This document shows, piece by piece, positions 17,243-26,352 of a stretch of 64,000 nt of DNA. Made by a program: the position numbers and the translations under genes. The notes under the pieces were generated by a model. The model was not told the DNA's origin, did no database searches, and saw nothing but the letters and a program-made list of their open reading frames with translations. Each line of letters starts with the position of its first letter. Positions within the stretch are counted from its first letter, which is position 1. This stretch comes from a bacterium (lineage in GTDB: Bacteria; Armatimonadota; Abditibacteriia; Abditibacteriales; Abditibacteriaceae): contig SDZD01000014.1 in the NCBI GenBank assembly GCA_004172935.1, positions 43,092 to 107,091 of the forward strand, written 5' to 3'.

Positions 17243-17256
17243 TGAACCACAGTTCA
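17243..17256 (+). promoter_or_regulatory. 14-bp operator-like dyad, site 3
   Basis: TGAACCACAGTTCA in the context TTTTTG ... GTTTTT. It lies 13 nt upstream of the tail chaperone ATG, where repressor binding or RNA structure could affect initiation. Confidence 0.65.
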
Positions 17257-17268
17257 GTTTTTGTCGCC

Positions 17269-18264
17269 ATGAACAACACAACCGAATCGGCATTTTTGGC
17301 AGTAGAACCATTGCCACAGCAGCCGCTGCTTCAGCAGCCACAACAGGCGCTATCTCAGCCCGCTTTCGTTCCTACCTTTGGGGCGCTCGCCTCCGATGCG
17401 CCTGAAGTGCCAGAATGGGAGCGGCCTATCCCCCCACCCGCAATCGCGCAGGTTCAACCCGACGCGAGCATTGACGCAGCTGCCTATCGCGAAGAGCAGC
17501 GACGCGCCCAGTTCGCCCCACAACCAGCCGCTTATCCTCAAGCCCCTGCTTATCCGGTCGCGCCTCCTGTTGCGTATCAACCCGCATACCAGCCTCCGTA
17601 CCCACCTCAGCAACAACAGCCCACTGCACCGCTCCCCCCGCTTCAAATCCAACACGGCGCGGCTCCCCCTGCGGCCTATGGTGTTCAAACACCCGCGTAC
17701 TCGCCGTTTCGCGATGATCAGAACGGTTACAACCTCGTCGTGGAGCATCGTGGCATTCACTATTTTCTGCGTGAGATGAGTCCAGAAGTGCAAACGCACG
17801 CCAACACATTCGAGCGGCGCTTCGCCGCAGAGCCTCGTAACCGTGTGGTGGATATTAACCCCGGCGGTCCCACCATCGACCGCACTATCGCCCTCGAAGA
17901 AGTTGTCGGCGGCGCATTAGAATGGTTCGGGCAAACCATCACATGTGAGCCTGGGGCCATCTACAACCAAATGCCCGCACTCAAGGGATATTTGACGGTG
18001 CGCGCGCTCACAGTGGAAGAAGCAGGGGACGAGAAGTTTCTACTCACCACGTACCCATCCACTTACAAAAAGTTGATTGCGGCTAAAGAGCGCATGTATG
18101 AAGAGGTATTGTCGCGATGCCTCGTAGGGTGGAGCATTGTTGGTGCGGAGGTGAATCGGGCTAACATCAATCGCTTGGCGTATGAGGTGAAGCGCACATG
18201 CTTCCTTCGTCTGGGTGCCGGAAGCGTGATGGGGCTGAACGAGAGCGATTTTTTATCTCGGTAA
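17269..18264 (+). CDS. Tail assembly chaperone, short form (gpG-like)
   Basis: The 331-residue short product starts at the ATG at 17269; a GTG at 17242 is inside the dyad site and less likely. The first 140 residues are a Q, P, A and Y-rich disordered region (AYPQAPAYPVAPP). The conserved part begins at about 150 (GYNLVVEHRGIHYFLREMSP). Tail chaperones bind the tape-measure protein during tail assembly. The gene ends just after a T TTT TTA heptamer in the correct register for -1 frameshifting into the next frame, exactly as in lambda G/GT-type pairs. Confidence 0.7.
   Translation: MNNTTESAFLAVEPLPQQPLLQQPQQALSQPAFVPTFGALASDAPEVPEWERPIPPPAIAQVQPDASIDAAAYREEQRRAQFAPQPAAYPQAPAYPVAPPVAYQPAYQPPYPPQQQQPTAPLPPLQIQHGAAPPAAYGVQTPAYSPFRDDQNGYNLVVEHRGIHYFLREMSPEVQTHANTFERRFAAEPRNRVVDINPGGPTIDRTIALEEVVGGALEWFGQTITCEPGAIYNQMPALKGYLTVRALTVEEAGDEKFLLTTYPSTYKKLIAAKERMYEEVLSRCLVGWSIVGAEVNRANINRLAYEVKRTCFLRLGAGSVMGLNESDFLSR
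18249..18255 (+). promoter_or_regulatory. -1 ribosomal frameshift site T TTT TTA
   Basis: In the zero frame the codons read GAT TTT TTA TCT CGG TAA. The heptamer T TTT TTA fits the X XXY YYZ rule. After slipping, the ribosome reads TTT TTT ATC TCG GTA and continues for a further 85 or so codons. Confidence 0.8.
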
Positions 18265-18512
18265 TCGACGCAATTTTTGACGCCGATTATAACGCTGTGG
18301 GCGAGATGCAGCGTGCTCGCCCAGACCTCTATTCCATTGTAGAGGATTTCTTTTTGTTGCTGACGGTACCGAGCGCGTTCACCTTCAAGGACGAGTCCGA
18401 GAAGTGGCGACGCGCTATTCGCTTCCTGAGCGAACGATGGCACATCGGGATGGCGATGGAACTGAAATTTGCGCCTCAAGCGGCGCTCGCCAAATTGTTT
18501 TCCAAGGAGTAG
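18249..18512 (+). CDS. Tail assembly chaperone, frameshift extension (gpT-like)
   Basis: The -1 frame from the slippery site encodes about 87 residues (FFISVIDAIFDADYN ... LAKLFSKE). An ATG at 18198 exists in this frame, but the segment before the slippery site is an arginine-rich shadow of the first gene (SGCRKRDGAERER), so the fused product 17269-18512 of about 417 residues is more likely than an independent gene. The extension is helical and ends 3 bp before the tape-measure ATG. In known phages the fusion is made at a low fixed ratio and recruits the tape measure to tail tube subunits. Confidence 0.75.
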   Translation, partial: FFISVIDAIFDADYNAVGEMQRARPDLYSIVEDFFLLLTVPSAFTFKDESEKWRRAIRFLSERWHIGMAMELKFAPQAALAKLFSKE

Positions 18513-18515
18513 GTT

Positions 18516-21500
18516 ATGGTTCTGCCTTCGGGCGCGAAAATATTGGAAGGGGTTCGCCGAATCTCTGGGCGCGACATAATTCGCGTCCAGTTGCCCGGCG
18601 GCACCTTCATTCAGCCGTTTTATCGGTCGTCGGGGCAAAGTTCGGGGATGTCGGGTGCCTGGCTCCCCTTCGACGGCTTACTCGCGCTATCGGGAGCAGA
18701 AGGCGACCACTGGTTCCACAAGTCCCGCTTCACGTCGGGTGCCGCTAACGATGCGTCGAATCCGCTTCATCGTTACGGCACCCAATTACTGAAGGACATC
18801 TCGCGTGAACTGGGCCAAATCCCAGAGCTGGCGCTCGTCAGCGGACAACAAGGCAAAGCCTCCGATATAAACACATGGCTGGGCACGGTAAACGCCGCCA
18901 ACTTCAACCGCTCGTCGCAGGGGCTTCCCGCCATTACAGGCGTCCCTCATGGAGCGCCTGTTGGCTATACGCCTCCCCCCGCAACGCCTCCAACGCCCTC
19001 TTCCCCGTCGGGTGGTAGCGGGCCGGGAAATGGAAGCCCTCCAACACCGCCCGTTTTTACTCCAGACCCGCTCAAAAGCAAATCGCCGAGAGTCTGGTAT
19101 GAGCAACTCCGTCGTCAGGGCTACACGCACAAGCAGGCGCTCGCGGCCATTTCTGGAACGCCCATTGCGGCAGAGCCGGAGCCAGAACCCGTTCCCCAAC
19201 AAGACCCGGAGCCAGAACCCAAACCGACACCGAAGCCGTATCAACGCGATAAACGCATTGACCGTCGCCAACAACCAGTTGCCAGTGATGCGGGGGATGG
19301 GGGTAATCCGCCTGCACCACCTCCCTCGCCTCCAGCGGCTCCCGATAATGCGCCACAGGGCAAGCCTCCGGTTATTCATACCGTGCGCCCATTGAAAGGT
19401 AGGGTGGGCGCTCATATCCGCTTAGCTGGTATCCGGCTCGACCAAATCAGCGAGGTTTCGATTGGTGGAGTAACGGCGCCAATCTACTCGATTGATAGAG
19501 CGCTTATCATCGTCGTTGTGCCTGACAGCGCGACGTATGGCTCTGCCAAAATCGAAGCGCGCTATGCAGGTGGTTCGGTCACAGCGCCGGGAACATTTAC
19601 TGTCGTAGCGCCGGAAGAAGAATCGGATGGTGGTGCGGGAACAAGTGAGCCATCCGATTCTTCGGATGCCGGAAGCGATAGCAACAAGCGCACACCGAAA
19701 GGATTTTGGGAATCGCTCTTAACCGACAGCGATATACGCGGCGCGGTTCAACGCGCCGCCCCGTCCTCGATGCGCGGTTTTGTGAATCCGCTGATGGACA
19801 AGGGCGCTGAGTTGCTCAATGGAAGCGAAGCGGCACTTTCCGGTCAGATGGGGCAAATGCTCGGTCTGGCGGGCGGCGCGGCGGGTGGTTTCGTCGCCGG
19901 ACGCGCGGCGGGCACATCGGGCATATTGTCAGGTATAGGTGGTCTGGTCGGTGGCGCACTGGCTGGTCCCATCGGCGCGGCGGTTGGTGCCGCGATTGGC
20001 ACCCTACTCGAAAAAGCGGCGCAAAAGGTCGTGGAGAATATCCATGAGATTCGGGCGCTGGGCGAGCAGTCGGTGGACAACATCACCAAAGGCGCGATTT
20101 CTCTGACGGGCAAAGCAATGGATGTCGGCCTACAGATTGGTGACACGTTGCTTCGCGGCGCACTGCGTCCCTTTGGCGCTTCTGGAACTGCTCTCGCTGG
20201 ATTTGCCAACACGTTAGGGCATAGCTTTCAGGGTGTTCTCACAACGGGGCTTAATCTGGCTTCAGGCGGGGTGCGCACCGCAGGCGGATTGCTGGCGGGC
20301 GGTGCAGGTTTCCTGATGACCTATGTGGGAGCCGCTGCGGGTATGATGATGGGCGGCCCCATCTTCTCCCTTATCGGCGCGTTGGTGGCATCGGGCGTTG
20401 GCAAAGCGCTCATGGGAGTGGTCAACAGCGTTACGGGCGTTCTCGGCAACGTGTTTGGTGCGATGGGTAATGCGTTGGGAGAAATTGGGCGTGTAGGTGG
20501 CGCCGCACTCAACACCATCATCACCATCATGGACGATGTCCGAAGTACGGCGATGAACCTCTCCAAATCCATCCTCGATTTGTCGCAGCAATCGGGTCTG
20601 GGCGTTGGTGCGAGTGCGGCAGCGGTCAATAACCTGATGGGATTTGGTATCTCACCTCAACAAACCGCACAGATGTTTGGGCAAAACGTGCTCTACACGC
20701 AGGCGCAAGATAGAGGGTGGGGTATCAAAGGCGCGCCGGGTAGCGAAGAGAATCTGCGTTCGTTCCGGGCGCAGTATCAGCGCATGTTGGAAGCGGGTGG
20801 AGGTAACCCACTCATCGCCAACGCGATGGCGCAAAGCACAGGCAAAAGCGCGTTGATTCCGATGGCCAATCTGGGCGATGCCGCGTTCAATCGTTCGCTC
20901 AACAATGGATTCGGTTTGCAGATGAGCGAAGCGGCGGTGCGCGAGTGGCAGCAGAATTTCGGATTGCTGCAGAACGATGCATCGCGCTTCGTCGAATACA
21001 TCAAATTTTCGTTCGGGAATGCGTTTCTCCCCGCGATGCAGCGGGGCCTCGGCGTAGCGGTTGAGTTCTTCAGGCACAATAAGGACGAGATTATCGACGG
21101 GGCCAAAGCCATTGGCCGCTGGTTCTACGCGAGCCTGCCCGCGATGGTACTTGATGGCGCAATTCTAATTGTGACGGGCTTCAACACGGTCACCAGTGGG
21201 CTATCGAACATCATCCGGTCACTCTACGACTCGAAAGGTGCCGTACATCAATGGGTCGAAGGCTTTTTGGGCGGCATCGACAAAATGGTCTACGGCTTCC
21301 GTACCATCATCGCCTGGGCCACGGGTGCAGCCAGAGCAATGAGTCCAGCAGTCATGCCGTGGCAAAAAGCGCAAGCGGCACGCGATGGGTATCTGGATTC
21401 GATGCAACAAACCTTCCCGTGGCAGACCCAACTCCAGAACCAGTTCAACCGCGCGACGCGCCCACAATACAACGCGCAGGGCCAACTGATTCCTAATGCG

Positions 21501-21782
21501 GGCGACCGCGCCATTTCTGCATTGAACGCCGCGAATCAACGCGGGACAGCAATTCTACGCACGCTCCAAGGCGCTCGCGCGCGATTCGACCCGCAGCAAC
21601 AGGGAGCCGACTACGACCGCATGTTCGACACGCTTCAACGCATCGAACAAAACACCGGACGCACGCCGAACATCCACGCGGACATTGACGTGCGTATCTC
21701 GCCAGTCGAGGATTTCTACGCGAAGGTCATGTCATACGAGACGTGGAACACATGGCAGACCTTGGGAGCCAGTAACGCCTAA
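18516..21782 (+). CDS. Tail tape-measure protein
   Basis: The ATG at 18516 has an AAGGAG Shine-Dalgarno 8 nt upstream. The product is 1088 residues, so if it scales like lambda the tail would be of the order of 150 nm. A P-rich region at about 140-280, with repeats such as PEPEPVPQQDPEPEPKP, is followed by an IPT/TIG-like domain (about 285-370: IHTVRPLKGRVGAHIRLAGI). Then come G and A-rich hydrophobic segments (about 445-500 and 590-640) typical of tape measures that insert in membranes during DNA entry. The C-terminal third is helical with W-rich parts. A TIG domain inside a tape measure is unusual. Confidence 0.85.
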   Translation: MVLPSGAKILEGVRRISGRDIIRVQLPGGTFIQPFYRSSGQSSGMSGAWLPFDGLLALSGAEGDHWFHKSRFTSGAANDASNPLHRYGTQLLKDISRELGQIPELALVSGQQGKASDINTWLGTVNAANFNRSSQGLPAITGVPHGAPVGYTPPPATPPTPSSPSGGSGPGNGSPPTPPVFTPDPLKSKSPRVWYEQLRRQGYTHKQALAAISGTPIAAEPEPEPVPQQDPEPEPKPTPKPYQRDKRIDRRQQPVASDAGDGGNPPAPPPSPPAAPDNAPQGKPPVIHTVRPLKGRVGAHIRLAGIRLDQISEVSIGGVTAPIYSIDRALIIVVVPDSATYGSAKIEARYAGGSVTAPGTFTVVAPEEESDGGAGTSEPSDSSDAGSDSNKRTPKGFWESLLTDSDIRGAVQRAAPSSMRGFVNPLMDKGAELLNGSEAALSGQMGQMLGLAGGAAGGFVAGRAAGTSGILSGIGGLVGGALAGPIGAAVGAAIGTLLEKAAQKVVENIHEIRALGEQSVDNITKGAISLTGKAMDVGLQIGDTLLRGALRPFGASGTALAGFANTLGHSFQGVLTTGLNLASGGVRTAGGLLAGGAGFLMTYVGAAAGMMMGGPIFSLIGALVASGVGKALMGVVNSVTGVLGNVFGAMGNALGEIGRVGGAALNTIITIMDDVRSTAMNLSKSILDLSQQSGLGVGASAAAVNNLMGFGISPQQTAQMFGQNVLYTQAQDRGWGIKGAPGSEENLRSFRAQYQRMLEAGGGNPLIANAMAQSTGKSALIPMANLGDAAFNRSLNNGFGLQMSEAAVREWQQNFGLLQNDASRFVEYIKFSFGNAFLPAMQRGLGVAVEFFRHNKDEIIDGAKAIGRWFYASLPAMVLDGAILIVTGFNTVTSGLSNIIRSLYDSKGAVHQWVEGFLGGIDKMVYGFRTIIAWATGAARAMSPAVMPWQKAQAARDGYLDSMQQTFPWQTQLQNQFNRATRPQYNAQGQLIPNAGDRAISALNAANQRGTAILRTLQGARARFDPQQQGADYDRMFDTLQRIEQNTGRTPNIHADIDVRISPVEDFYAKVMSYETWNTWQTLGASNA

Positions 21783-23080
21783 TGGCCTTCAATACTTCCA
21801 ACGATTGGAGCGCGTTTGAAAACGTCGATTCGGGGGAGAATGGTACGGTAGAGGGCCTTCTCCCCCTCGAAGACGCGGCCTCGGCATTTCGCTATCGCAA
21901 AATATTGCGCGTCGATGTTCTGGGCGCGGATCCTGACAACTTGACCCAACCCATCAAAGGCAACTGGAAAGTGCGCGTGCGAGCCGATGCCACTAAAAAC
22001 GCGGATGGTTCCTATGCGGGTGCGATTCTGTTTGAGCAGGAAGTGGTGTGGTTCGCCGATGTGATTGCGTTCGATTTGGGCGGACTTCTGTTCGTAACGT
22101 GGTCACCTCGTGGCAGTGCCGGAAGCGGCACGCAGCTCACCAGCATTTGCGATAGCGAGACGTGCGCAGTTCTCGCGAACCCCACCATCGCGACTCCTGA
22201 AGAACTCGCCGCTTATGGCGCAACTGGAGCGTGGCGGTTTCTGAACGAGGTGAACGTAGATGAGGATGACGCCCCTCTGGACAAATTCAATGCGGAGGCG
22301 GGTTTTGTTCCTCCAGATACGTTCTCGCCCGAAGGTAGTGTTACAGCGGGCGGTGGCGTGAGTTTTTACTGCGAGTGGCAAAGCGCAGGCTACGCCTTCG
22401 AGATTCCTGAAGGCGCCATTCTCGAAACCGTGTTCGACCGCTGGCAAGTCGGCACTATCGACGATGAGGCGCTGTTCAAAGTCTCGTTCAAAGCGGGTGA
22501 AAGCGGCACTCAGGCTCTTAGCGATGCCTGGAGCGGGCAAACATGGAGCTTCCAAAAATCGAAGGGCGCTCTCGTCTGCCTGCGCACTCGCACCCAGACG
22601 CTCGGTAAAGCAGCCGCTGTGCAAGTCGTCCCCAAAGTCGGGGGCTTCCGTGCCGCGCAGCATGGGCACACGCTCACAGTCGCGTTGCAAAGCGAGGACG
22701 ACATCTTTGTCACCGCTTCGCGAGATGATGGGCGCACATGGACAGGAGAAAAAGTGACGAATGGTATCAAATTCCTCGGTAGCGTGAGCGATGAAAGAGG
22801 TTGCGAACTCGTGGTGTTTGGCACTGCGACCGCCGCCTCTTCCGGTATCGCCGCAGGTGACTTCGTGCGCGCGGTACTGACTCGCGGCGCGGCTGGTTGG
22901 CAACTCAAAGAGAAAAACAAGATCGTCGCGGCTCGCGCAGGTTTAGCGCTGCCCGCCAAGCCCAAAGGCGCCTTCTCGCGCCAAGGCACAGCCATCGTGT
23001 GGCTAGTGTCCGACTCCGACACAACACAGGTATGGCGAAGCCTCGACAACGGCCTCTCCTTCGACCTCGCTTCCAACTAA
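21782..23080 (+). CDS. Tail protein with Asp-box/BNR-like repeats (distal tail position)
   Basis: The ATG overlaps the tape-measure stop (TAATG). The 432-residue product is beta-rich. Two motifs near the C-terminus (ASRDDGRTWTG at about 316 and WRSLDNGLSF at about 421) match the S/x-x-D-x-G-x-x-W/F Asp-box of sialidase-type propellers. The gene lies where a distal tail protein is expected. It could bind glycans or simply be structural. Its stop overlaps the next start. Confidence 0.55.
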   Translation: MAFNTSNDWSAFENVDSGENGTVEGLLPLEDAASAFRYRKILRVDVLGADPDNLTQPIKGNWKVRVRADATKNADGSYAGAILFEQEVVWFADVIAFDLGGLLFVTWSPRGSAGSGTQLTSICDSETCAVLANPTIATPEELAAYGATGAWRFLNEVNVDEDDAPLDKFNAEAGFVPPDTFSPEGSVTAGGGVSFYCEWQSAGYAFEIPEGAILETVFDRWQVGTIDDEALFKVSFKAGESGTQALSDAWSGQTWSFQKSKGALVCLRTRTQTLGKAAAVQVVPKVGGFRAAQHGHTLTVALQSEDDIFVTASRDDGRTWTGEKVTNGIKFLGSVSDERGCELVVFGTATAASSGIAAGDFVRAVLTRGAAGWQLKEKNKIVAARAGLALPAKPKGAFSRQGTAIVWLVSDSDTTQVWRSLDNGLSFDLASN

Positions 23081-25671
23081 TGCTACCACCATCACCCAAG
23101 ATTAAAGATGTCGCTGAGTTCGCGATTCGCGCTTATCAAGACGACTATATCCCCAAAGTCACTTCCCATCACTATTCGATTGCCGACGTCTTCCAAGACT
23201 TGGTTCACCGCGACCAAGGCGAGAGTTCGCGCGCTACAATCGACGATATAAACCCGCCGCAGCAATGGGGCAATCAACCCGAATTCAATCGAATCCATCC
23301 CAACATCGCGGCGGTGTTTTTAGGTGAGCGGGTGTACTGGGGCGCGGAAGCGATTCGTGCCTGCCATGAAGCCAAAGCTTCTTCCTCGGCGGTGTTTGGC
23401 TTTACCCTCAAAGCGCGCAAGCAGTTCTTGAACTGCGTCATGACGCCGGGGCTTTCCGGTGACCCGGCCCCCGTCTCTGGCTACGAGACGCTGCGTTGGA
23501 AAACGCTCAAAGGCAAAACGGTTTCTGGGCACTCGCGTTGGGAAACCTACCGCCCGCTACGCTTCCCGAATGTTACCTTCATCACGCACACGGTTCAAAC
23601 CCCCGATGAAGTTGCCGAGGCTCAAACCATTGATTCGCTCGCGGCCAACGCGCAGTTCGAAGCGACATTGCTATGGCGCGGAGTGGCAGAGTATCAGACG
23701 CAGGGCGCCGCGTTTCGCCTGATGTGGGGCGCTGGCACGTTATCGATTGTGTTCCGGCTTGGAGCAGCGCCCACAGTGGAGCGGTTTGAGAATAACGAGT
23801 GGAAATTATGGAAAACGCTCGAAGGCGTTCCCCTCACCACTTTTGAAAACGGCACGGAAACCAATGTCGCGATTCAGCGCATCGCGGGGCGTCTTGTGGT
23901 TAGCGTCGATGGGCACGGGTATGAATTGCTGGGCTCGTCGAAGGCGAAGGGCACTGCTCGCGGCGAAGGCTACGATTTGCGCGACGTGACTTGGAAATCG
24001 GGCGGTTTACGGGTGCGCTCCTATGGCGTTTCGGTGATGGTCGGTATCGCGAAGCTGTTGCACGTCGAGAAACTGGTGGGCGACGAAAAGGCTCCCAAAA
24101 CCTCGCCCAAAGGCTTCAAACCGATGAAGGGCGATGTCGAGCGCGACGTGACACGTCCGGGCCTGACGCCACGCATGGATGCGGAAGCAGCGAATGGTAC
24201 CGGAAAACCGGGGGGATGGGCGAAAGACGGCACGAAGTCCACAATCGCGACAGAGGTGCGCACGAACGTGGTGCGCTACGTATGCGCTCTCGAAGCCTCG
24301 CCCGATGGTATCAGTGCGCCGTTTGCAAACAAAGTTGTTGCGCAGTACCTGGGCCTGTTCACGGTGGATAACGCGCCGTTCCTCGACATCACCAAAGCGT
24401 GCGTGAGTGGAACAGAAACGACGGGATTCCCGCCAATTTGCCCTGGGGCGGAATGGACGATTGAAGTCGACCGGAGCGCACTCGACCTGATTGACCCGAA
24501 CTGGCGTAACTGGGTGAAGCAGTTCAACCCCATCGAAATCCTCATTCGATGGAAGTACACCGACCACACAACCAGCGAGTGGGTAGGGCGCTTCAAAGGC
24601 TACATCTCGCTGGTGAGCATGAAAGTGACGGGAGTCAACAAATGGATGCTGACTCTGCATCTGCGCGACCCCATCATGAGGTTACAGAAGCGCCACTCGG
24701 TCATTGACCATAACTATGCACCGATGGATCTCAGGTTTGTTCAAAAAAGAGGGGCTCCACTCTATGGCTGGGAATGTGTCAAAGACATCGTTACTATCGC
24801 GCTTGGGGAGAATGAAGGCAACAACCTTATTGCTCAATTCCCTCCGTTTCACTATCCGCTTATGTCGGCTATCACCGACAATGGCGGTTGGGTTGCCCAT
24901 ACCCCTCCACCAACAAGCAATAAATTCAAGTTTCCGGCTCCTTTTGGTTCAACTCCTATTGAGTGGATTCAAGACTTCGCAAAAATGGATTACGCCATGT
25001 TTTTTTATGGTCATCCAACCGGGACTTTCGGCACTTCTCAGACGACGGGTAGTAATTCAGGAACTGTACAGTGGCCAGTTCCTATTTATGGACAATACCC
25101 CCTTATTATCGCCGGACGTCCCACATGGGTTGTGCCAGATGACAATTACGAACCTGGTGATTTAAACCTACTCGCTTTCATGGGCGAGATAACAGGTTTG
25201 CCTGAAGAGCAAATAAATCGCGTGCTAGTTTGGTCAAATCCTCCATCTGGCGTGGGGCCAGATCTGCCGTTTCCTGCTGTGCGAATGGCCGAGGGCACGT
25301 TGCCAGACGATGACCCCAATGCCGCGATTTATTCATGGGCTCGCACTCTTATCCATACCGGGTCACAGTTCTTTCAACCCGGCTTAGCGAATTATCACGC
25401 AGAACGCGTGATGGCTCTGTATCGAGGTAAAAAGATTCGTCGTTACCGTTTTGAATGTCGGGGTGAGGAGCGGATGCAATGGGGCGATCTAGTAATGCCA
25501 AAGATGGTTAATACGGGCGCAAACGGTTCTTATTCCGATCCGCATTTAGGAGTAAACGGTGAACGCTTTCGCATTTGGCGATTACAGAACAGCTATCGCT
25601 TTCATGAACACGGACCAGAGCAATTTAAGACAGAGGCAACTTGCTTGCCTGTCTCTGCACTTGGTTTCTAA
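23080..25671 (+). CDS. Tail tip / receptor-interaction protein with replaced C-terminal module
   Basis: The start is the ATG at 23080 (TAATG overlap), giving 863 residues; upstream in-frame codons lie inside the previous gene. The first 535 or so residues have backbone composition and contain a laminin-G-like beta segment (about 200-330). From about nucleotide 24690 (residues after LQKRH) the DNA becomes clearly AT-richer and encodes a module of about 320 residues that is roughly 75% identical to the orphan copy at 33892-34884. Conserved stretches include YGQYPLIIAGRPTW, PGDLNLLAF and KKIRRYRFECRGEERMQWG. I infer that a mobile island replaced the native C-terminus. The location after the distal-tail gene suggests a tail hub or tip role. 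Confidence 0.7.
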   Translation: MLPPSPKIKDVAEFAIRAYQDDYIPKVTSHHYSIADVFQDLVHRDQGESSRATIDDINPPQQWGNQPEFNRIHPNIAAVFLGERVYWGAEAIRACHEAKASSSAVFGFTLKARKQFLNCVMTPGLSGDPAPVSGYETLRWKTLKGKTVSGHSRWETYRPLRFPNVTFITHTVQTPDEVAEAQTIDSLAANAQFEATLLWRGVAEYQTQGAAFRLMWGAGTLSIVFRLGAAPTVERFENNEWKLWKTLEGVPLTTFENGTETNVAIQRIAGRLVVSVDGHGYELLGSSKAKGTARGEGYDLRDVTWKSGGLRVRSYGVSVMVGIAKLLHVEKLVGDEKAPKTSPKGFKPMKGDVERDVTRPGLTPRMDAEAANGTGKPGGWAKDGTKSTIATEVRTNVVRYVCALEASPDGISAPFANKVVAQYLGLFTVDNAPFLDITKACVSGTETTGFPPICPGAEWTIEVDRSALDLIDPNWRNWVKQFNPIEILIRWKYTDHTTSEWVGRFKGYISLVSMKVTGVNKWMLTLHLRDPIMRLQKRHSVIDHNYAPMDLRFVQKRGAPLYGWECVKDIVTIALGENEGNNLIAQFPPFHYPLMSAITDNGGWVAHTPPPTSNKFKFPAPFGSTPIEWIQDFAKMDYAMFFYGHPTGTFGTSQTTGSNSGTVQWPVPIYGQYPLIIAGRPTWVVPDDNYEPGDLNLLAFMGEITGLPEEQINRVLVWSNPPSGVGPDLPFPAVRMAEGTLPDDDPNAAIYSWARTLIHTGSQFFQPGLANYHAERVMALYRGKKIRRYRFECRGEERMQWGDLVMPKMVNTGANGSYSDPHLGVNGERFRIWRLQNSYRFHEHGPEQFKTEATCLPVSALGF

Positions 25672-26192
25672 GGCGCGGAGGCAACACTTTGCATCTCGTC
25701 TATTGCCTTTGTCATCAAGCGGGCAGATTCGACGTAATGAGGTTTCCCCATCATCGCCAACTCTCTATCATTCGCTCTAAAACCTTTTTCTAAAAGGTCT
25801 AGTCCTGTATATTCCTCGGCTACCCCCTGCCTCAAGTAAAAATCGGCCTTGGTAAATTTGGTGGGCAGTTGAGTTTGATTGTAATTGGCAGCAGCCTGAA
25901 CGATGTTTGCACGTGTGTCCGTTATGTCGTTTGTGCTCTTGATGATAGCCGGATCGACTTTGACTGCTTCGAGCAATTTATTGGCGGCTTCCATCCAAGT
26001 TGAATCTTCTGCGGTAGGAGAGTTAGGAGTGGCGGCAGCCACAACAGGCGGTAGATTAGGGGAGGGAGTAGCCGTTACGACAATAATTTGTGGAGCAGCC
26101 GTTGGAGTCACAACGAGTGGTTGCTGAACACTGCATCCGGCAAACAAGAAGCCACAGAGAAGTAGAACAGGGCAGGATTTCATGCGCGCCAT
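25668..26192 (-). CDS. Lipoprotein, convergent with the tail-tip gene
   Basis: This 174-residue product has a signal peptide and lipobox (LLLCGFLFAGC, Cys about residue 20), a P, T and V-rich linker (about 20-60) and a helical C-terminal part. Its stop overlaps the tail-tip stop on the other strand. The start could be 26192 or the ATG at 26183. By analogy with T5, where the receptor-blocking lipoprotein gene lies beside the receptor-binding gene, it may protect the host from superinfection by the same phage. This is inference only. A similar architecture is found in the lipoprotein at 54287. Confidence 0.7.
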   Translation of the reverse strand: MARMKSCPVLLLCGFLFAGCSVQQPLVVTPTAAPQIIVVTATPSPNLPPVVAAATPNSPTAEDSTWMEAANKLLEAVKVDPAIIKSTNDITDTRANIVQAAANYNQTQLPTKFTKADFYLRQGVAEEYTGLDLLEKGFRANDRELAMMGKPHYVESARLMTKAIDEMQSVASAP

Positions 26193-26262
26193 TTTACCGC
26201 GACCACTATCGGAGGGTGGGAAATATTTTAAAGCCGTTTGGCTCAGCGAAGATGGGGGCCAA

Positions 26263-26307
26263 ATATATCAAAAGGGTGATTCAACCTGAGTCGCCCTTTT
26301 GATATAT
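26263..26307. terminator. 14-bp perfect inverted repeat between lipoprotein and PIN gene
   Basis: ATATATCAAAAGGG (26263-26276) pairs with CCCTTTTGATATAT (26294-26307). The stem is AT-rich at its base and lies downstream of the PIN gene on the minus strand, so it may end the defence operon. It could alternatively be a protein-binding site. Confidence 0.5.
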
Positions 26308-26352
26308 GGAATTATTTAAAGAGGATGTACAACACACAGGACGCCATTAGGC

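Noticed and set aside
18198..18248. Independent start of the second tail-chaperone frame at an ATG
   Set aside because: The encoded start is an R-rich shadow of the first gene, and the T TTT TTA site explains the frame better.
26263..26307. Interpretation of the inverted repeat as an insertion-sequence end
   Set aside because: No transposase gene or second copy of the repeat is seen in the window.
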